From: Planctomycetota bacterium
Lineage (GTDB): Bacteria; Planctomycetota; JAJSAM01
Direction: 5' to 3'
DNA: 64,000 nt
NCBI GenBank assembly: GCA_024274785.1
Contig: JAJSAM010000047.1
Span: 1 to 64,000 of the forward strand
The notes under the pieces are model-generated. The model was not told the DNA's origin, did no database searches, and saw only the letters and a program-made list of their open reading frames with translations. This document shows positions 45,289-54,374 of this stretch, piece after piece. The translations under genes were made by a program, and so were the position numbers. The stretch's first letter is position 1; each line of letters begins with the position of its first letter.

Positions 45289-47415
45289 CTAGAACGGGTA
45301 GCCGACCGCGAAGAAGAGCATCCAGCTTCGCTCATAGCTCTTCGGGTTCGGGTTCACGCCGAAGTCGAGACGCAGGGGGCCGATGGGGGTGCCGAAGCGG
45401 ATGCCGGCGCCGATGGCGAAACGATAGTCGCCAGATCCCGCATCGCTGATCTTCCTGATCACGTTGCCGCCGTCGACGAAGACCACACCTTCCAGTCCAC
45501 CGATTGGCAGGTCGGCCCGGAGCTCCAGGTTCGCCAGGCTGAAGAACTCACCTCCCGAAGGAGCGTTCGTGACCTGGCCGCGCTCGATCACCCGCGGGCC
45601 GAGGTCGTCCTGCCGGAACGAGCGGACGGTCTGGCCACCACCAAGATAGAATCGCTCCTGAATCGGGATCTCCCCGGTTGAGCCGTACGGTGCGATCGCT
45701 CCGACCATGATCCGCCCGGCCAGCACGAACCCGGAACCGAGATCGACGTACTTGATCCCCGAGAGTTTTCCCCGCCAGAAGTTCAGGTCGCCGCCGAGGA
45801 GGCTCGCATTCGCGTACTGCAGCGAACCTCCGAGGGCCGAACCCCGGCCTGGCGACCACGGGTTGTCGCGGGTGTCCCGGATGGCGGAGAGGGTCAGGCT
45901 GCCGATATTGGTCTGGTTCTCGAACTCCTCCGGGAGGTTGTCGGTGACCTTGAACACGTCCGTGAAGTTGTAGGAGTAGCCGAACGAGGTGATCGTGTGC
46001 TGGAACAGGTCGCGCTTTCGGAGGATCAACCCGATCTCTTCCCGCGCATAGGCGAAAGTGGGGCGCTCCTGGTTCTCGATGAAACCCTCGGCGATGAAAG
46101 CGGTGCGGTCCCAGAGGATGCCGGGGAGCACCCACGGATCCTTCAGGGTGCCACCGAGCCGGTAGCCTCGCACCGAGCCGGAAAGTGAGACCGTACCTTC
46201 ATAGGCCCGGCCCCACATGTTCCGCCAGCTCATCGACACCCCCCCGCGCAGGAGTTCCCAGGTTCCCCAGCCGACCGTTGTCTCGAGTCGCCGGAAGTCG
46301 TTCTCCTCGACCGTGATCTCGAGGTCCGCCAGGGCCGTCTTGGCCCCCAGTCCCTCCTCGGGCTTCACCATGTCCACGAACACCTGCCGGAAGAGTCCGG
46401 TCCGGATCAGGTTTCCCTGCGCTTTCGCCGCGGCGGTGATCTGGTAGAGGTCGCCCGGGAAGAGCTCGATCTCCCGCCGGATGACGTAGTCGTGCGTGCG
46501 CTGGTTGCCGTGGATGCGGATCGCCCGGATACCGGTTTTCGGCCCCTCCCGGATCAAGAGGCTGAGGATCGCCGCCGTCGTTTCGCCCCGGGGCTCGAGA
46601 ACCACGTTCTCCGCTACCTCGACGAACGGGTAGCCGAGCTCGCCGTAGTGCTCCACCACCATGGCCTTGATGTCGAAGGGCGTGAACGGACCGAAGGGCT
46701 TGTCGATCTGCCCGCGTATCATCTTTCCGTCCGGCTCCGCCCGCCGATCGAGGATCTGTTGTTCCGTCAGGATGTGGCTCCCGGTGATCCGCACGGATTC
46801 GAGCAGGTGTAGCGGCCCCTTGTCGACCGCGTACACGACCGGGACGATGATTTCCCCGGGAGTGGCGCCGCAGGGGGACCACTGTTCGACCTCCTTCGAG
46901 GGTAGCCGGGTCACTTCGGCGTCGGCATAGCCGCGCTGCCGCAGGAACCCTTCCATCTTGCGGGCGGCCCCCTCGAGGTTGCTCCGGGTGAACAGGTCCG
47001 AGCCGAAAAGCCAGGTCTTCGGCGCCCGGACGAACCTCCTGAGGGCCTCGCGGTCCTCGTCGTCGACCCCGGCAACCGTCACTTCCCCCAGGAGAGCCCG
47101 CGGCCCCGGCGCGACATTGAAACGCACTTGCCCCTCTGCCAGAGTCACCTCGACCCCGGCGAGCGGATAGCCCTGCTTCCGGAGATAGAGGAGCATCTCG
47201 AACGCCGCATCCTCCCCATAGGCCAGGATCTCGTCTTCCGCGGCTCCCGCCCGAAGGAGTTCACAGACGTCCTCCAGGTCCTCCCGCCCGGCGGTGAGCA
47301 GCTCGTCCGGATCGAGATCCCCGAGCCCGGTGAACCGGACGAGCTCCTTCCCGTCCGCGGCCAGAGTGGGCGTGAGCAGTATCAGGAGGGTAAGCAGCGC
47401 CGTACCGGTTCTCAT
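45289..47415 (-). CDS. tamA: Omp85-family outer-membrane protein, TamA/BamA-like
   Basis: Beta-barrel protein that inserts proteins into the outer membrane. A Sec signal peptide (MRTGTALLTLLILLTPTLAADG) is followed by several POTRA domains (about residues 85-350; for example IRAIRIHGNQRTHDYVIRREI) and a 16-strand barrel ending in the outer-membrane Phe signature (FFAVGYPF). The Omp85 loop-6 motif VRGF appears as VRSF in LGGGQTVRSFRQDD. Size (708 residues) and the adjacent tamB suggest a TamA role, although BamA cannot be excluded from sequence alone. Its ATG overlaps the tamB stop by 4 nt. Confidence 0.88.
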   Translation of the reverse strand: MRTGTALLTLLILLTPTLAADGKELVRFTGLGDLDPDELLTAGREDLEDVCELLRAGAAEDEILAYGEDAAFEMLLYLRKQGYPLAGVEVTLAEGQVRFNVAPGPRALLGEVTVAGVDDEDREALRRFVRAPKTWLFGSDLFTRSNLEGAARKMEGFLRQRGYADAEVTRLPSKEVEQWSPCGATPGEIIVPVVYAVDKGPLHLLESVRITGSHILTEQQILDRRAEPDGKMIRGQIDKPFGPFTPFDIKAMVVEHYGELGYPFVEVAENVVLEPRGETTAAILSLLIREGPKTGIRAIRIHGNQRTHDYVIRREIELFPGDLYQITAAAKAQGNLIRTGLFRQVFVDMVKPEEGLGAKTALADLEITVEENDFRRLETTVGWGTWELLRGGVSMSWRNMWGRAYEGTVSLSGSVRGYRLGGTLKDPWVLPGILWDRTAFIAEGFIENQERPTFAYAREEIGLILRKRDLFQHTITSFGYSYNFTDVFKVTDNLPEEFENQTNIGSLTLSAIRDTRDNPWSPGRGSALGGSLQYANASLLGGDLNFWRGKLSGIKYVDLGSGFVLAGRIMVGAIAPYGSTGEIPIQERFYLGGGQTVRSFRQDDLGPRVIERGQVTNAPSGGEFFSLANLELRADLPIGGLEGVVFVDGGNVIRKISDAGSGDYRFAIGAGIRFGTPIGPLRLDFGVNPNPKSYERSWMLFFAVGYPF

Positions 47416-50400
47416 GGAAAGGTCAACCGGAAGATCAGGTCGAAGCCGTAGTCGAGCGCACTCTCCTGCTGTCCGCGGACGAAAAGCCAGTCGAGGATCC
47501 TGGCGGTGGCGGTGAAACCGGGTATGCCGCCGCTCCTGGTCTTTCGATCGTCGAACTCCACCTCGATCCGGGAGATCAGATCGCTGACCGCGGAATCGCC
47601 GCCGTCGTCATCTCCGAAGTTGGAGGAGAGTTGCCGGAGGAGATAGGTCGAGGCCATCCCCGACAGCGCGCTGGTGCCGAGATTGGATCGGGTTGCGCCG
47701 GTCAGGATCAGGGAGACGATGTCCGGGGTCGGGTGGGGAGGCACCGAGGAGAAGAGGACTTTCGCGTTGTAAGCGGGGCCGCTCACGTTGACGAATACGT
47801 CCACCCCGGACACGCGCGCCGTCGCCCGGCCGTCGATGAAGGGGACCAGCGGTTCGTTCTCCTTGAACGTGACGATCGGGTTCAGCAGGTCGAGCCGGCC
47901 GGCGATGAGGAACACGGTTCCCTCCGGCACGTAGATCCGGCCGCGCGGCCGCGGGATCGCCAGCGTGCCACCGACGAGCAGCTTGCCCTTCACGGTCGCT
48001 TTCACCAGGTTCGTGCGGATGTGGACCGCGCCCTTTGGGATCAGGAGGGTCAGGTCGAGCCGGATGTCCTTCAGGGCCGGATCCGTCGTGAGCGGCAGGG
48101 TCGCCAGGCCGGGGCTGGACTTCAGGCCGGAGAGGACGGTTTCGATGTCCTGCGCGGCCAGGAGCCCCGTGGCGCCGACCTTCAGGCTTCGCACCGTCAC
48201 GGTGCCACCGACCGTCAGGTCTCCGGGGCCGGTGCCTTTCAGCGTCAGGTCGAGGTCGGTGCGCAGGCGCATCCCCTCGCTTCGGACGAGTTGGGCATTG
48301 TCGGCCTGGATCCGCAGGTTTGCGGCTCCGGGCTGTCCGGAGTTGATGGCGACGTCACCCGTGACCTCGAAGGCTCCACGGCCCAGCGTTCCGGCCAGGC
48401 GTTCGATGGTGATTCGCTCCCGGTTGAATCGGATCGTCCCACCGAGTTTGTCGATACCCGGGGCTCCGGCGGTGCGAAACCGTACGTCCGCGAGGGTCAG
48501 CGTTCCGTCGAATTCCGGGTTCGGGAGGATCCCCGAAACCTCGACCTTCGCATCCGCGGAGCCGGCCAGGCGGATGCCCTCGGAGGCGAGCGGGAGGGTG
48601 CCCAGGTCGAGACCGGTGATCCCGAGCACGACCGCGATTTCGCGATCCGGTGACGGCCCGCCGGCCGGAGGGGAGAGAGAGAGGTCGAAGGGCACGGTTC
48701 CGTCGATCCGCACGGTCCGGCTTTGATTGGCCAGCATGCTCTCGCGGAACGTGAACGTCCCATCCCGCCATTCTCCTCCGATCGAGCACACCATGCCGGG
48801 GCTATCCGGAAGGGCCAGCTCCGGCAGATCGAGCTCGAGGTTCACCACCGGCCCCGGCGTCACGCGCAGCCCGAATCGACCGCTTCCCGTGACGGGAACA
48901 TCGACGTCGAGGGCCTCGCGGATCCGGGCAATGTCGATGGCGGTGATGTCGAGAGTCAGGTTTGGATCGACGATCTTCCCGTTGGTATGTGCGATGGACC
49001 CGCTCGCGGCCAGACGGGCTCCCGCGGCGCTCAGGTGGAGATCCTCGATTGACAACCGGCCGCCGCCCGCCCCGAGGTCGTCCGGTTGCAGCACCACGCC
49101 GATGCCGGTGAGCGGAACGCCCTCGAAACCAGGAAGGACGAGCCGGTCGATATCGACTCGCAGTGCGCCGCTGACGCGGGGGTCGTCCGCCCGCCCGGAG
49201 ATGGTCAGATTCGCGTTCACCAATCCGTCGAGGGTTCCGATGCCGGGGATCTCACCCGCGAGGTCTGTGGGCAGCGAGGAGATCCGTACCCTCCCGCTGA
49301 CCGGTGCGGCCGAGAGGTCTCCAGCTGCGTCGAGGGAGAAGGGTACACGCGCGCTGGCGGCGATGTCGAACCGCCGGCCCTTGATCTCAAGCGTTTCGAG
49401 CGTGAGGAAATCGCTCTCGTAGGAGACTCTCAGGTCGGCGCTCTGCGCGGCGATGGTCGGTAGGTTCTCGAGTCTGGAACGTGGTTCCCGGACCTTTATG
49501 TCGAGCACCGCGCGCGGGGACTTCGGGGTGCCGGACGCGATGATCGTGCCGGTCAGGGATCCGCTTATTCCCAGGTCGACGCCGAAATGGTCGGCGACCG
49601 CGCCGACGTCGAGGCCATCGATGGTCACCTCCGCCGCCATCCGGCCGCCGGGCTCGATGCCGGCCCGGATGTTCGAGATGAGCAACCAGTCCTCGCGCGT
49701 GACGGCGATAGCCGGCGCCTCGACCCGGATCCCCGCATCCGTCCACTCGATGGTGGCGTCGCGCAGCACCACATCCGGCAGGTGGCCGCGCCCCTTGATG
49801 ATCAGGCTCTTCAGTTTCACGCTCCCGGCGGTCTTCACGATCGCGCCGAGTTCGATGGTCTCGGTGAAGAACCCCTCCGCCCCGGCGCCGGTGAGCACGG
49901 CGGTGATGATCGCCCCGGGCTCCTCCGCGGTACCATTGGCGGTGACGTCGAGGACCAGGCTTCCGGTCAGGTCCTCCGGCAGGTCGGTGGGGATGAACTC
50001 CCGGTAGGCTGACAGATCCGCCACCTCGGCGTGGGCCCTGACGGCGAATGCCGGCGGCTCGGCACTCGGGCTCAGCTCGCCGGTGACCGAGACCCGATCC
50101 GCCCCGCGGATCACGAGCAGTCTCTCAATCGTCACCCGGTCGAGATCGCCACGGGCCGCGAACTCGATGGCGTCCGCGCCGAGATCCCCGAGGGCGGGAG
50201 AGGCGATCCGGGCCCTGGCGGAAAAAACCGGCGCATCAGTCGTTCCCCCGACGGTCGCCTGCACATCGACGACGCCCGTCGCGGCCCGCCCATCGACCTC
50301 GATCAGCAAACGGCTGACATCGAGCCCTTTCATCTTCAACGACCCCTTGACCGCCCCGGAATCGGCCAGCAGATCGCCCTCGAACTCGAAGGTGCCCGGA

Positions 50401-51476
50401 GGATCGAGAAGTTCGCCGTTGGCGGTCAGAACGCCTCCATCAAGTGTGCAGCGTGCCGTGATCGCCTGGAGTCGATGCTCCCCGTAGACGGGGTCCCTGA
50501 TCGTCAGGTCGAACTGCGCCTGCACCGAGGCCGGGCCGGGTTCATTCTGGCTGTTCGTGCGAAAGGTGGCGTCCACGGTGACGTGTCGCGCGCTGACCGG
50601 CAGGTCCGGGAGGAGCGCCAGGAAGGGAAGTGGATCGACCTCGGTCAGGCGGACCCGGCCGTTGAACTCGGGGGGATCGTCGGCGAACCCGGCCCGGATG
50701 TCGGCTAACAGCGTTCCGTCCGAGAGGGGGAAGTGAAGGCGGGCCTCGATCTCGCTTTGCTCGAGCCGGGAGAGATCGACGCGGGCCGGTGTCTCGATCC
50801 GCCGCTCGTTCGCGCTGACGGTCAGGACGGTGGCGACACCATCCGCGAACTCAAACCGGCCCGAGGCATCTGTCGCCCGCCGTTCGCGGCCTTCGACGAG
50901 GAGGAGAAGCTCATCCGCGCCGAATCCGCCGGTGAGGTTTCCGGCCCGGTCCGCATCGGCGCTGAGCCGGCCGCCCGAGAGAGAGAGCCGTTGCGCATCG
51001 AGCCTGATCTCGAGGTCGACGCCGGACAGTCGGAGCCGCTCGGGGATGAGATCGATCGCGAGCGGCTCTCCGGGCTCCGACTCCGTGGTTTCCGGCGGGG
51101 GAGGGGCGTCGAGATCCAGGGCGAGCGTGACCTCCGCCACGGTGATCTCGCGGATAAACCGGTCCTGCCCGAGGAGGAGGCCGACGAGCGAATAGCTGAC
51201 GTGGAGGCGGCCCACTCGCGCGGTCGTTATCGCGGGGAGGCCCGGCGACTCGGTGATCGAAAAATCGGTGACGGTGACGTCGCCGAGGAGCGAGCCGGTC
51301 AGTTCCCCGTAGTTCGCCTCGAATCCGGCGGCGCGCAGTCCGTCGGTGATCGCATTCCGGATCAAGCCGCCGAAGAGCGGAAAACGGAAGACCCACAGGA
51401 GCGCGAGCACCAGGAAGAGCACCAGGACGCCGATCCCGGTCCGGCGCAGCCACTTCCGGAGGCGGCCCTTCTTCAC
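47412..51476 (-). CDS. tamB: TamB-like (DUF490) envelope-spanning protein
   Basis: A 1354-residue member of the AsmA/TamB bridge-like group. It has an N-terminal membrane anchor (GIGVLVLFLVLALLWVF) followed by a very long series of short beta segments that would form a hydrophobic groove across the periplasm. It ends with the C-terminal TamB domain (GGIPGFTATARILDWLFVRGQ ... LIFRLTFP). Homologues move phospholipids to the outer membrane or work with TamA in barrel assembly. The track's version (to 52421) is over-extended into the gene upstream. GTG 51476, overlapping the rimK-like stop, starts VKKGRLRKWLRR just before the anchor. Confidence 0.92.
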   Translation of the reverse strand: MKKGRLRKWLRRTGIGVLVLFLVLALLWVFRFPLFGGLIRNAITDGLRAAGFEANYGELTGSLLGDVTVTDFSITESPGLPAITTARVGRLHVSYSLVGLLLGQDRFIREITVAEVTLALDLDAPPPPETTESEPGEPLAIDLIPERLRLSGVDLEIRLDAQRLSLSGGRLSADADRAGNLTGGFGADELLLLVEGRERRATDASGRFEFADGVATVLTVSANERRIETPARVDLSRLEQSEIEARLHFPLSDGTLLADIRAGFADDPPEFNGRVRLTEVDPLPFLALLPDLPVSARHVTVDATFRTNSQNEPGPASVQAQFDLTIRDPVYGEHRLQAITARCTLDGGVLTANGELLDPPGTFEFEGDLLADSGAVKGSLKMKGLDVSRLLIEVDGRAATGVVDVQATVGGTTDAPVFSARARIASPALGDLGADAIEFAARGDLDRVTIERLLVIRGADRVSVTGELSPSAEPPAFAVRAHAEVADLSAYREFIPTDLPEDLTGSLVLDVTANGTAEEPGAIITAVLTGAGAEGFFTETIELGAIVKTAGSVKLKSLIIKGRGHLPDVVLRDATIEWTDAGIRVEAPAIAVTREDWLLISNIRAGIEPGGRMAAEVTIDGLDVGAVADHFGVDLGISGSLTGTIIASGTPKSPRAVLDIKVREPRSRLENLPTIAAQSADLRVSYESDFLTLETLEIKGRRFDIAASARVPFSLDAAGDLSAAPVSGRVRISSLPTDLAGEIPGIGTLDGLVNANLTISGRADDPRVSGALRVDIDRLVLPGFEGVPLTGIGVVLQPDDLGAGGGRLSIEDLHLSAAGARLAASGSIAHTNGKIVDPNLTLDITAIDIARIREALDVDVPVTGSGRFGLRVTPGPVVNLELDLPELALPDSPGMVCSIGGEWRDGTFTFRESMLANQSRTVRIDGTVPFDLSLSPPAGGPSPDREIAVVLGITGLDLGTLPLASEGIRLAGSADAKVEVSGILPNPEFDGTLTLADVRFRTAGAPGIDKLGGTIRFNRERITIERLAGTLGRGAFEVTGDVAINSGQPGAANLRIQADNAQLVRSEGMRLRTDLDLTLKGTGPGDLTVGGTVTVRSLKVGATGLLAAQDIETVLSGLKSSPGLATLPLTTDPALKDIRLDLTLLIPKGAVHIRTNLVKATVKGKLLVGGTLAIPRPRGRIYVPEGTVFLIAGRLDLLNPIVTFKENEPLVPFIDGRATARVSGVDVFVNVSGPAYNAKVLFSSVPPHPTPDIVSLILTGATRSNLGTSALSGMASTYLLRQLSSNFGDDDGGDSAVSDLISRIEVEFDDRKTRSGGIPGFTATARILDWLFVRGQQESALDYGFDLIFRLTFP

Positions 51477-52360
51477 TACCGCCCACCCTTCGAGATCAGG
51501 ATGGCCTCGTCCGCAATGGCGCCGGCGATGTCGATCCCCGTGGCGTCCTCGATGCCTTCCAGGCCGGGGCTGGAGTTCACCTCGAGCACGAGCGGGCCGT
51601 CGTCGGACTCGATGATGTCCACCCCCGCGATCCGCAGCCCGAGCGCCTGCGACGAACGGAGGGCCAGGTCGATGTGCTCCGCGGTCGGGTCGGCGACCGA
51701 TGGTTGCCCGCCGGAGTGCAGGTTCGAACGGAAAGTGCCCTCGGGAGCGGTTCGGCGCATGGCGGCGACGACGCGGTCGCCGACGACGAACAGGCGGAGA
51801 TCCTGACCGGCCGCCGACGCGATGTAGCGCTGGACGATGAGGTTCTTTTCGAGGCTCCACATGGCTTCCAGAATGCTGCGCGCGCTCTCTGCGGTGTCCG
51901 CCAGAAAGACGCCGACGCCGTGTGTGCCGGTGAGGAACTTCAACACCACGGGTGGCCCGCCGACGGCCTCGACGGCCCACGATGCATCCGGCCCCTGACG
52001 GGCGAGGGTCGTCTCCGGAATGGGGACTCCCGCGTTCGCGAGGGCCTGCAGGCAGCCCATCTTGTCCTTTGCAATGCGCACTGCGTCCGCGGAGGCGGTC
52101 AGGGGAACCCGCAGGATCTCGAACTGTTGAAGGACCGAGAGGGAGTGTTCGGTGGTGAGTACGCCGATCCGGGGGATGACCACGTCGGGGTTCGGCAGGC
52201 GCCGGCCGCCTTCGTGCAGTTCCACGGTGTTTCCGCTGATCTTCAGGCAGAGGGAGGCGGGGTCGAGTACCGAAAGCGAGAGCCCCCTGGCGCGGAAGGC
52301 CTCGGTCAGCCTCCGGGTGGAGTATATCGCGACATTGCGGGAAAGAACGAGGGCGGCCAT
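51476..52360 (-). CDS. RimK-like ATP-grasp ligase
   Basis: A 294-residue ATP-grasp enzyme of the RimK group, which joins glutamate or other amino acids to carboxyl ends; E. coli RimK adds Glu to ribosomal protein S6. IPRIGVLTTEHSLSVLQQFE, DKMGCLQALANAGVPIPET, VVLKFLTGTHGVGV (nucleotide loop), QRYIASAAGQDLRLFVVG and LVLEVNSSPGLEGIE (metal-binding end) are the RimK pattern. The substrate is not predictable. It leads the rimK-tamB-tamA operon (1-nt overlap with tamB) and is divergent from the FHA gene. An envelope-related substrate is possible from context only. Confidence 0.88.
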   Translation of the reverse strand: MAALVLSRNVAIYSTRRLTEAFRARGLSLSVLDPASLCLKISGNTVELHEGGRRLPNPDVVIPRIGVLTTEHSLSVLQQFEILRVPLTASADAVRIAKDKMGCLQALANAGVPIPETTLARQGPDASWAVEAVGGPPVVLKFLTGTHGVGVFLADTAESARSILEAMWSLEKNLIVQRYIASAAGQDLRLFVVGDRVVAAMRRTAPEGTFRSNLHSGGQPSVADPTAEHIDLALRSSQALGLRIAGVDIIESDDGPLVLEVNSSPGLEGIEDATGIDIAGAIADEAILISKGGR

Positions 52361-52441
52361 GGTCGGACGTTAGCAGTTTGCGGGGGGCCGTTTCACAAGA
52401 AAAGATCCCCCTGCGGCGCAAGGCATGGAATCCTAGTACAC

Positions 52442-53152
52442 ATGCCGCACTTCCTCATTCGCCGTACCGTGTTGGCCGACCGTCGGCTGCCGCTCCCGGG
52501 TAAGGTCATCGTGATCGGGCGGAGCCTCGACGCGGACGTACCCATCCCCCATCCATCGGTGTCCCGGCGGCATGCCCTGATCGAGGAGACCGATGCCGGT
52601 TTCGTGATTTCCGACCTCGGGAGCAGCAACGGCACCTTCGTGGATGAGGTCCGGGTCTGCCCGGCGGAGAAGGCGGTGCTCGTGCTCGGGTGCGCCTTCC
52701 GGGTCGGCGAGGTGCGGATCGTCCTTGCGCAGGACGAGGTTATCGGCGGCGGTGGCGGCGGCGCATTGCCCGCTCAGGTCCGGCCTGCCGCGCGCACCGA
52801 CGGCCCGCTCACTCTGTCGCCGTCCCCGAAGACTCCACCGGTAGATGCCTCCGTGGCGCGTCCGGCATCAGCCGAGCCTCCTCGCGCCGGCAAGAAGCCG
52901 CGTCCCGCCCTGAAGGCCCGCATCGAAGAGAGAAAAGCCAAACGCGCAGTGGTGCGGCTGGCGATGATGGGCGTCACCATCGTGCTGCTGGCGCTGGCCG
53001 CGTTCTTCGTCTACCGGATCGTGGACAACCGGAAGCGAAGCACCCTCAGGGTTCCCGCGGAGGAACCCGCGGGGGCCGGCTCCGCGAAACAGACCGAGCC
53101 GCAGACAAAGAATCCCGGGGTCGCTCCGATCCTCGTCGACGAGGAGCGCTGA
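52442..53152 (+). CDS. FHA-domain protein with a single transmembrane helix
   Basis: The N-terminal 100 residues form an FHA domain, which binds phosphothreonine peptides: VIGRSLDADVPIPHPSVSRRHALI holds the conserved Gly-Arg and Ser-Arg-His, and DLGSSNGTFVDEV the Ser-x-Asn loop. A Gly then Pro/Ala/Lys-rich linker leads to one transmembrane helix (LAMMGVTIVLLALAAFFVY) near residue 185 and a tail of about 45 residues. The FHA domain should face the cytoplasm. ATG 52442 is the right start; the track's 51674 start lies in the antisense of the rimK-like gene. The SD is weak. No Ser/Thr kinase lies in the window. Confidence 0.85.
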   Translation: MPHFLIRRTVLADRRLPLPGKVIVIGRSLDADVPIPHPSVSRRHALIEETDAGFVISDLGSSNGTFVDEVRVCPAEKAVLVLGCAFRVGEVRIVLAQDEVIGGGGGGALPAQVRPAARTDGPLTLSPSPKTPPVDASVARPASAEPPRAGKKPRPALKARIEERKAKRAVVRLAMMGVTIVLLALAAFFVYRIVDNRKRSTLRVPAEEPAGAGSAKQTEPQTKNPGVAPILVDEER

Positions 53153-53370
53153 CCGCCATTTCTCATCGGGGCGAATGTTCCGGGGGGAGGTCGCGGCGCA
53201 TCTCGCGTCAAACGTCCTCCGAGATGGGATGGCGTCACGTCGTCGGTCTTCCACGCGCGGCATCCGCGCCGGCCTCCCCAGATTCACCTCGTCAGGTCGA
53301 AAGCCCGCAGAAACGCGACGCGCGCACTGGCGGGAATAGCGGGCTGAGGGCCCGCGCAAGAATAACTTCG
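53153..53370. other. Intergenic stretch after the FHA gene, no gene recognised
   Basis: About 220 nt without a supported ORF. It contains a GCGGGCTGAGGGCCCGC palindrome near 53339-53355 that could end FHA transcription. Nothing else was recognised; repeat copy A of family 2 follows. Confidence 0.5.
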
Positions 53371-53504
53371 GGATTCGAGGGCTGCTGCATCCCGCCCAGC
53401 TGCGTTGCCCGTCGGTTGAAACCAGTAAGGTTGCGCGCTCCCCGCGCCTTGCTTTCTCGGGCGCAGCGGTGCTCTCGGTGCAACGGTCGCACTTCTTTCC
53501 AGAC
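53371..53504. repeat. Family 2 element, copy A (left end lost)
   Basis: Aligns over about 130 nt with the copy at 59694-59856: ATTCGAGGGC(T/C)GCTGCAT, GTCGGTTGAAA, GCGCCTTGCTTTCTCGGG, CTCTCGGTGCAACGGTCG and TTTCCAGACG are shared. The right terminal GTCTGGAAAGAAGT (minus strand) is kept, but the left inverted end seen in copy B is not recognisable. Both copies produce similar minus-strand shadow peptides. Confidence 0.8.
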
Positions 53505-53536
53505 GAACCCTGACCCCTGATCGTGAGCGGGAATCG

Positions 53537-53567
53537 GGCAAGTCGGCACCATGGTGCCGGACTTGCC
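53537..53567. promoter_or_regulatory. Palindrome upstream of yebC
   Basis: GGCAAGTC-GGCACCATGGTGCC-GGACTTGCC: a perfect 14-bp inner palindrome flanked by matching 8-nt arms with one bulged G. It ends 54 nt before the yebC start and could be an operator or a terminator; a weak -35-like TTGCCG overlaps its right arm. Confidence 0.45.
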
Positions 53568-53621
53568 GAACCCGGGATTCTCCGTTAGTCTCCCACCATC
53601 CACTTCGGAGGAGGAAGCTCC

Positions 53622-54374
53622 ATGGCAGGTCACTCGCACTGGGCGGGAATCAAACACAAGAAGGCCCTCGTGGACGCGAAGCGGGGGAAGATTTTCTCGA
53701 AGATCGCGAAACAGATCACCATCGCCGCGCGAAATGGCGGCGGCGACCCCGCCGACAACCTGTCCCTCCGGTACTGCATCGATCGCGCGCGCGCGGCCAA
53801 CATGCCGAAAGACAACATCACCCGCGCTATCAAGAAGGGCACGGGTGAAATCGATGGAATCAACTACGAGGAGATCTGCTACGAGGGCTACGGCCCCGGC
53901 GGAGTGGCGATCATGCTGGGAGTCGTCACCGACAACCGCAACCGGAGCGCCGGCGAGATCAAGAGGCTGTTCGAGAAGTACGGTGGGTCCCTGGGGCGCA
54001 ACGGCTGTGTGGCCTGGCAGTTCGAGACGAAGGCTTTTCTCCTGGTCGACGCCGGCCGGTTCGACGAGGAGCATGTCTTTGAAGCCGCCATCGAGGGCGG
54101 GGCGGACGATATCGAGAAGTCCGGTGAGAGCTACGAGATCGTCGGACCGCCGGAGAGCTTCGAGAGTATCCGGGATGCCCTTGCCGCCGCGGAGATCGAA
54201 ACGGAATCCGCGTCCGTGACGAACATGCCCGGCAGCACGGTCGCCCTCGACGTCAAGACCGGCCTGAGAGTCCTGAAGCTGCTGGAAGCGCTGGACGACC
54301 ACGACGACGTGGATACTACCGACACCAACCTCGACGTCACCGACGAACTGATGGCCGCGGCGGAGGAAGACTAG
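53622..54374 (+). CDS. yebC: YebC/TACO1-family protein
   Basis: Cytoplasmic protein of the YebC group, described as DNA-binding transcription regulators in some bacteria and as aids to translation of proline-rich stretches in others. The N-terminal MAGHSHWAGIKHKKALVDAKR is the family signature (usual form MAGHSKWANIKHKK). GKIFSKIAKQI, NMPKDNITRAIKKG, YEGYGPGGVAIML and TDNRNRSAGEIK are also conserved. The 250-residue length is normal. GGAGGAGG lies 6-7 nt before the ATG. It is followed without gap by moxR. The usual neighbours ruvC and ruvAB are not present here. Confidence 0.96.
   Translation: MAGHSHWAGIKHKKALVDAKRGKIFSKIAKQITIAARNGGGDPADNLSLRYCIDRARAANMPKDNITRAIKKGTGEIDGINYEEICYEGYGPGGVAIMLGVVTDNRNRSAGEIKRLFEKYGGSLGRNGCVAWQFETKAFLLVDAGRFDEEHVFEAAIEGGADDIEKSGESYEIVGPPESFESIRDALAAAEIETESASVTNMPGSTVALDVKTGLRVLKLLEALDDHDDVDTTDTNLDVTDELMAAAEED

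Noticed and set aside
51477-52421. N-terminal extension of the 1669-residue TamB ORF
   Set aside because: This part lies opposite the frame of the rimK-like gene and is Arg/Pro-rich; the membrane anchor directly after GTG 51476 marks the real TamB start.
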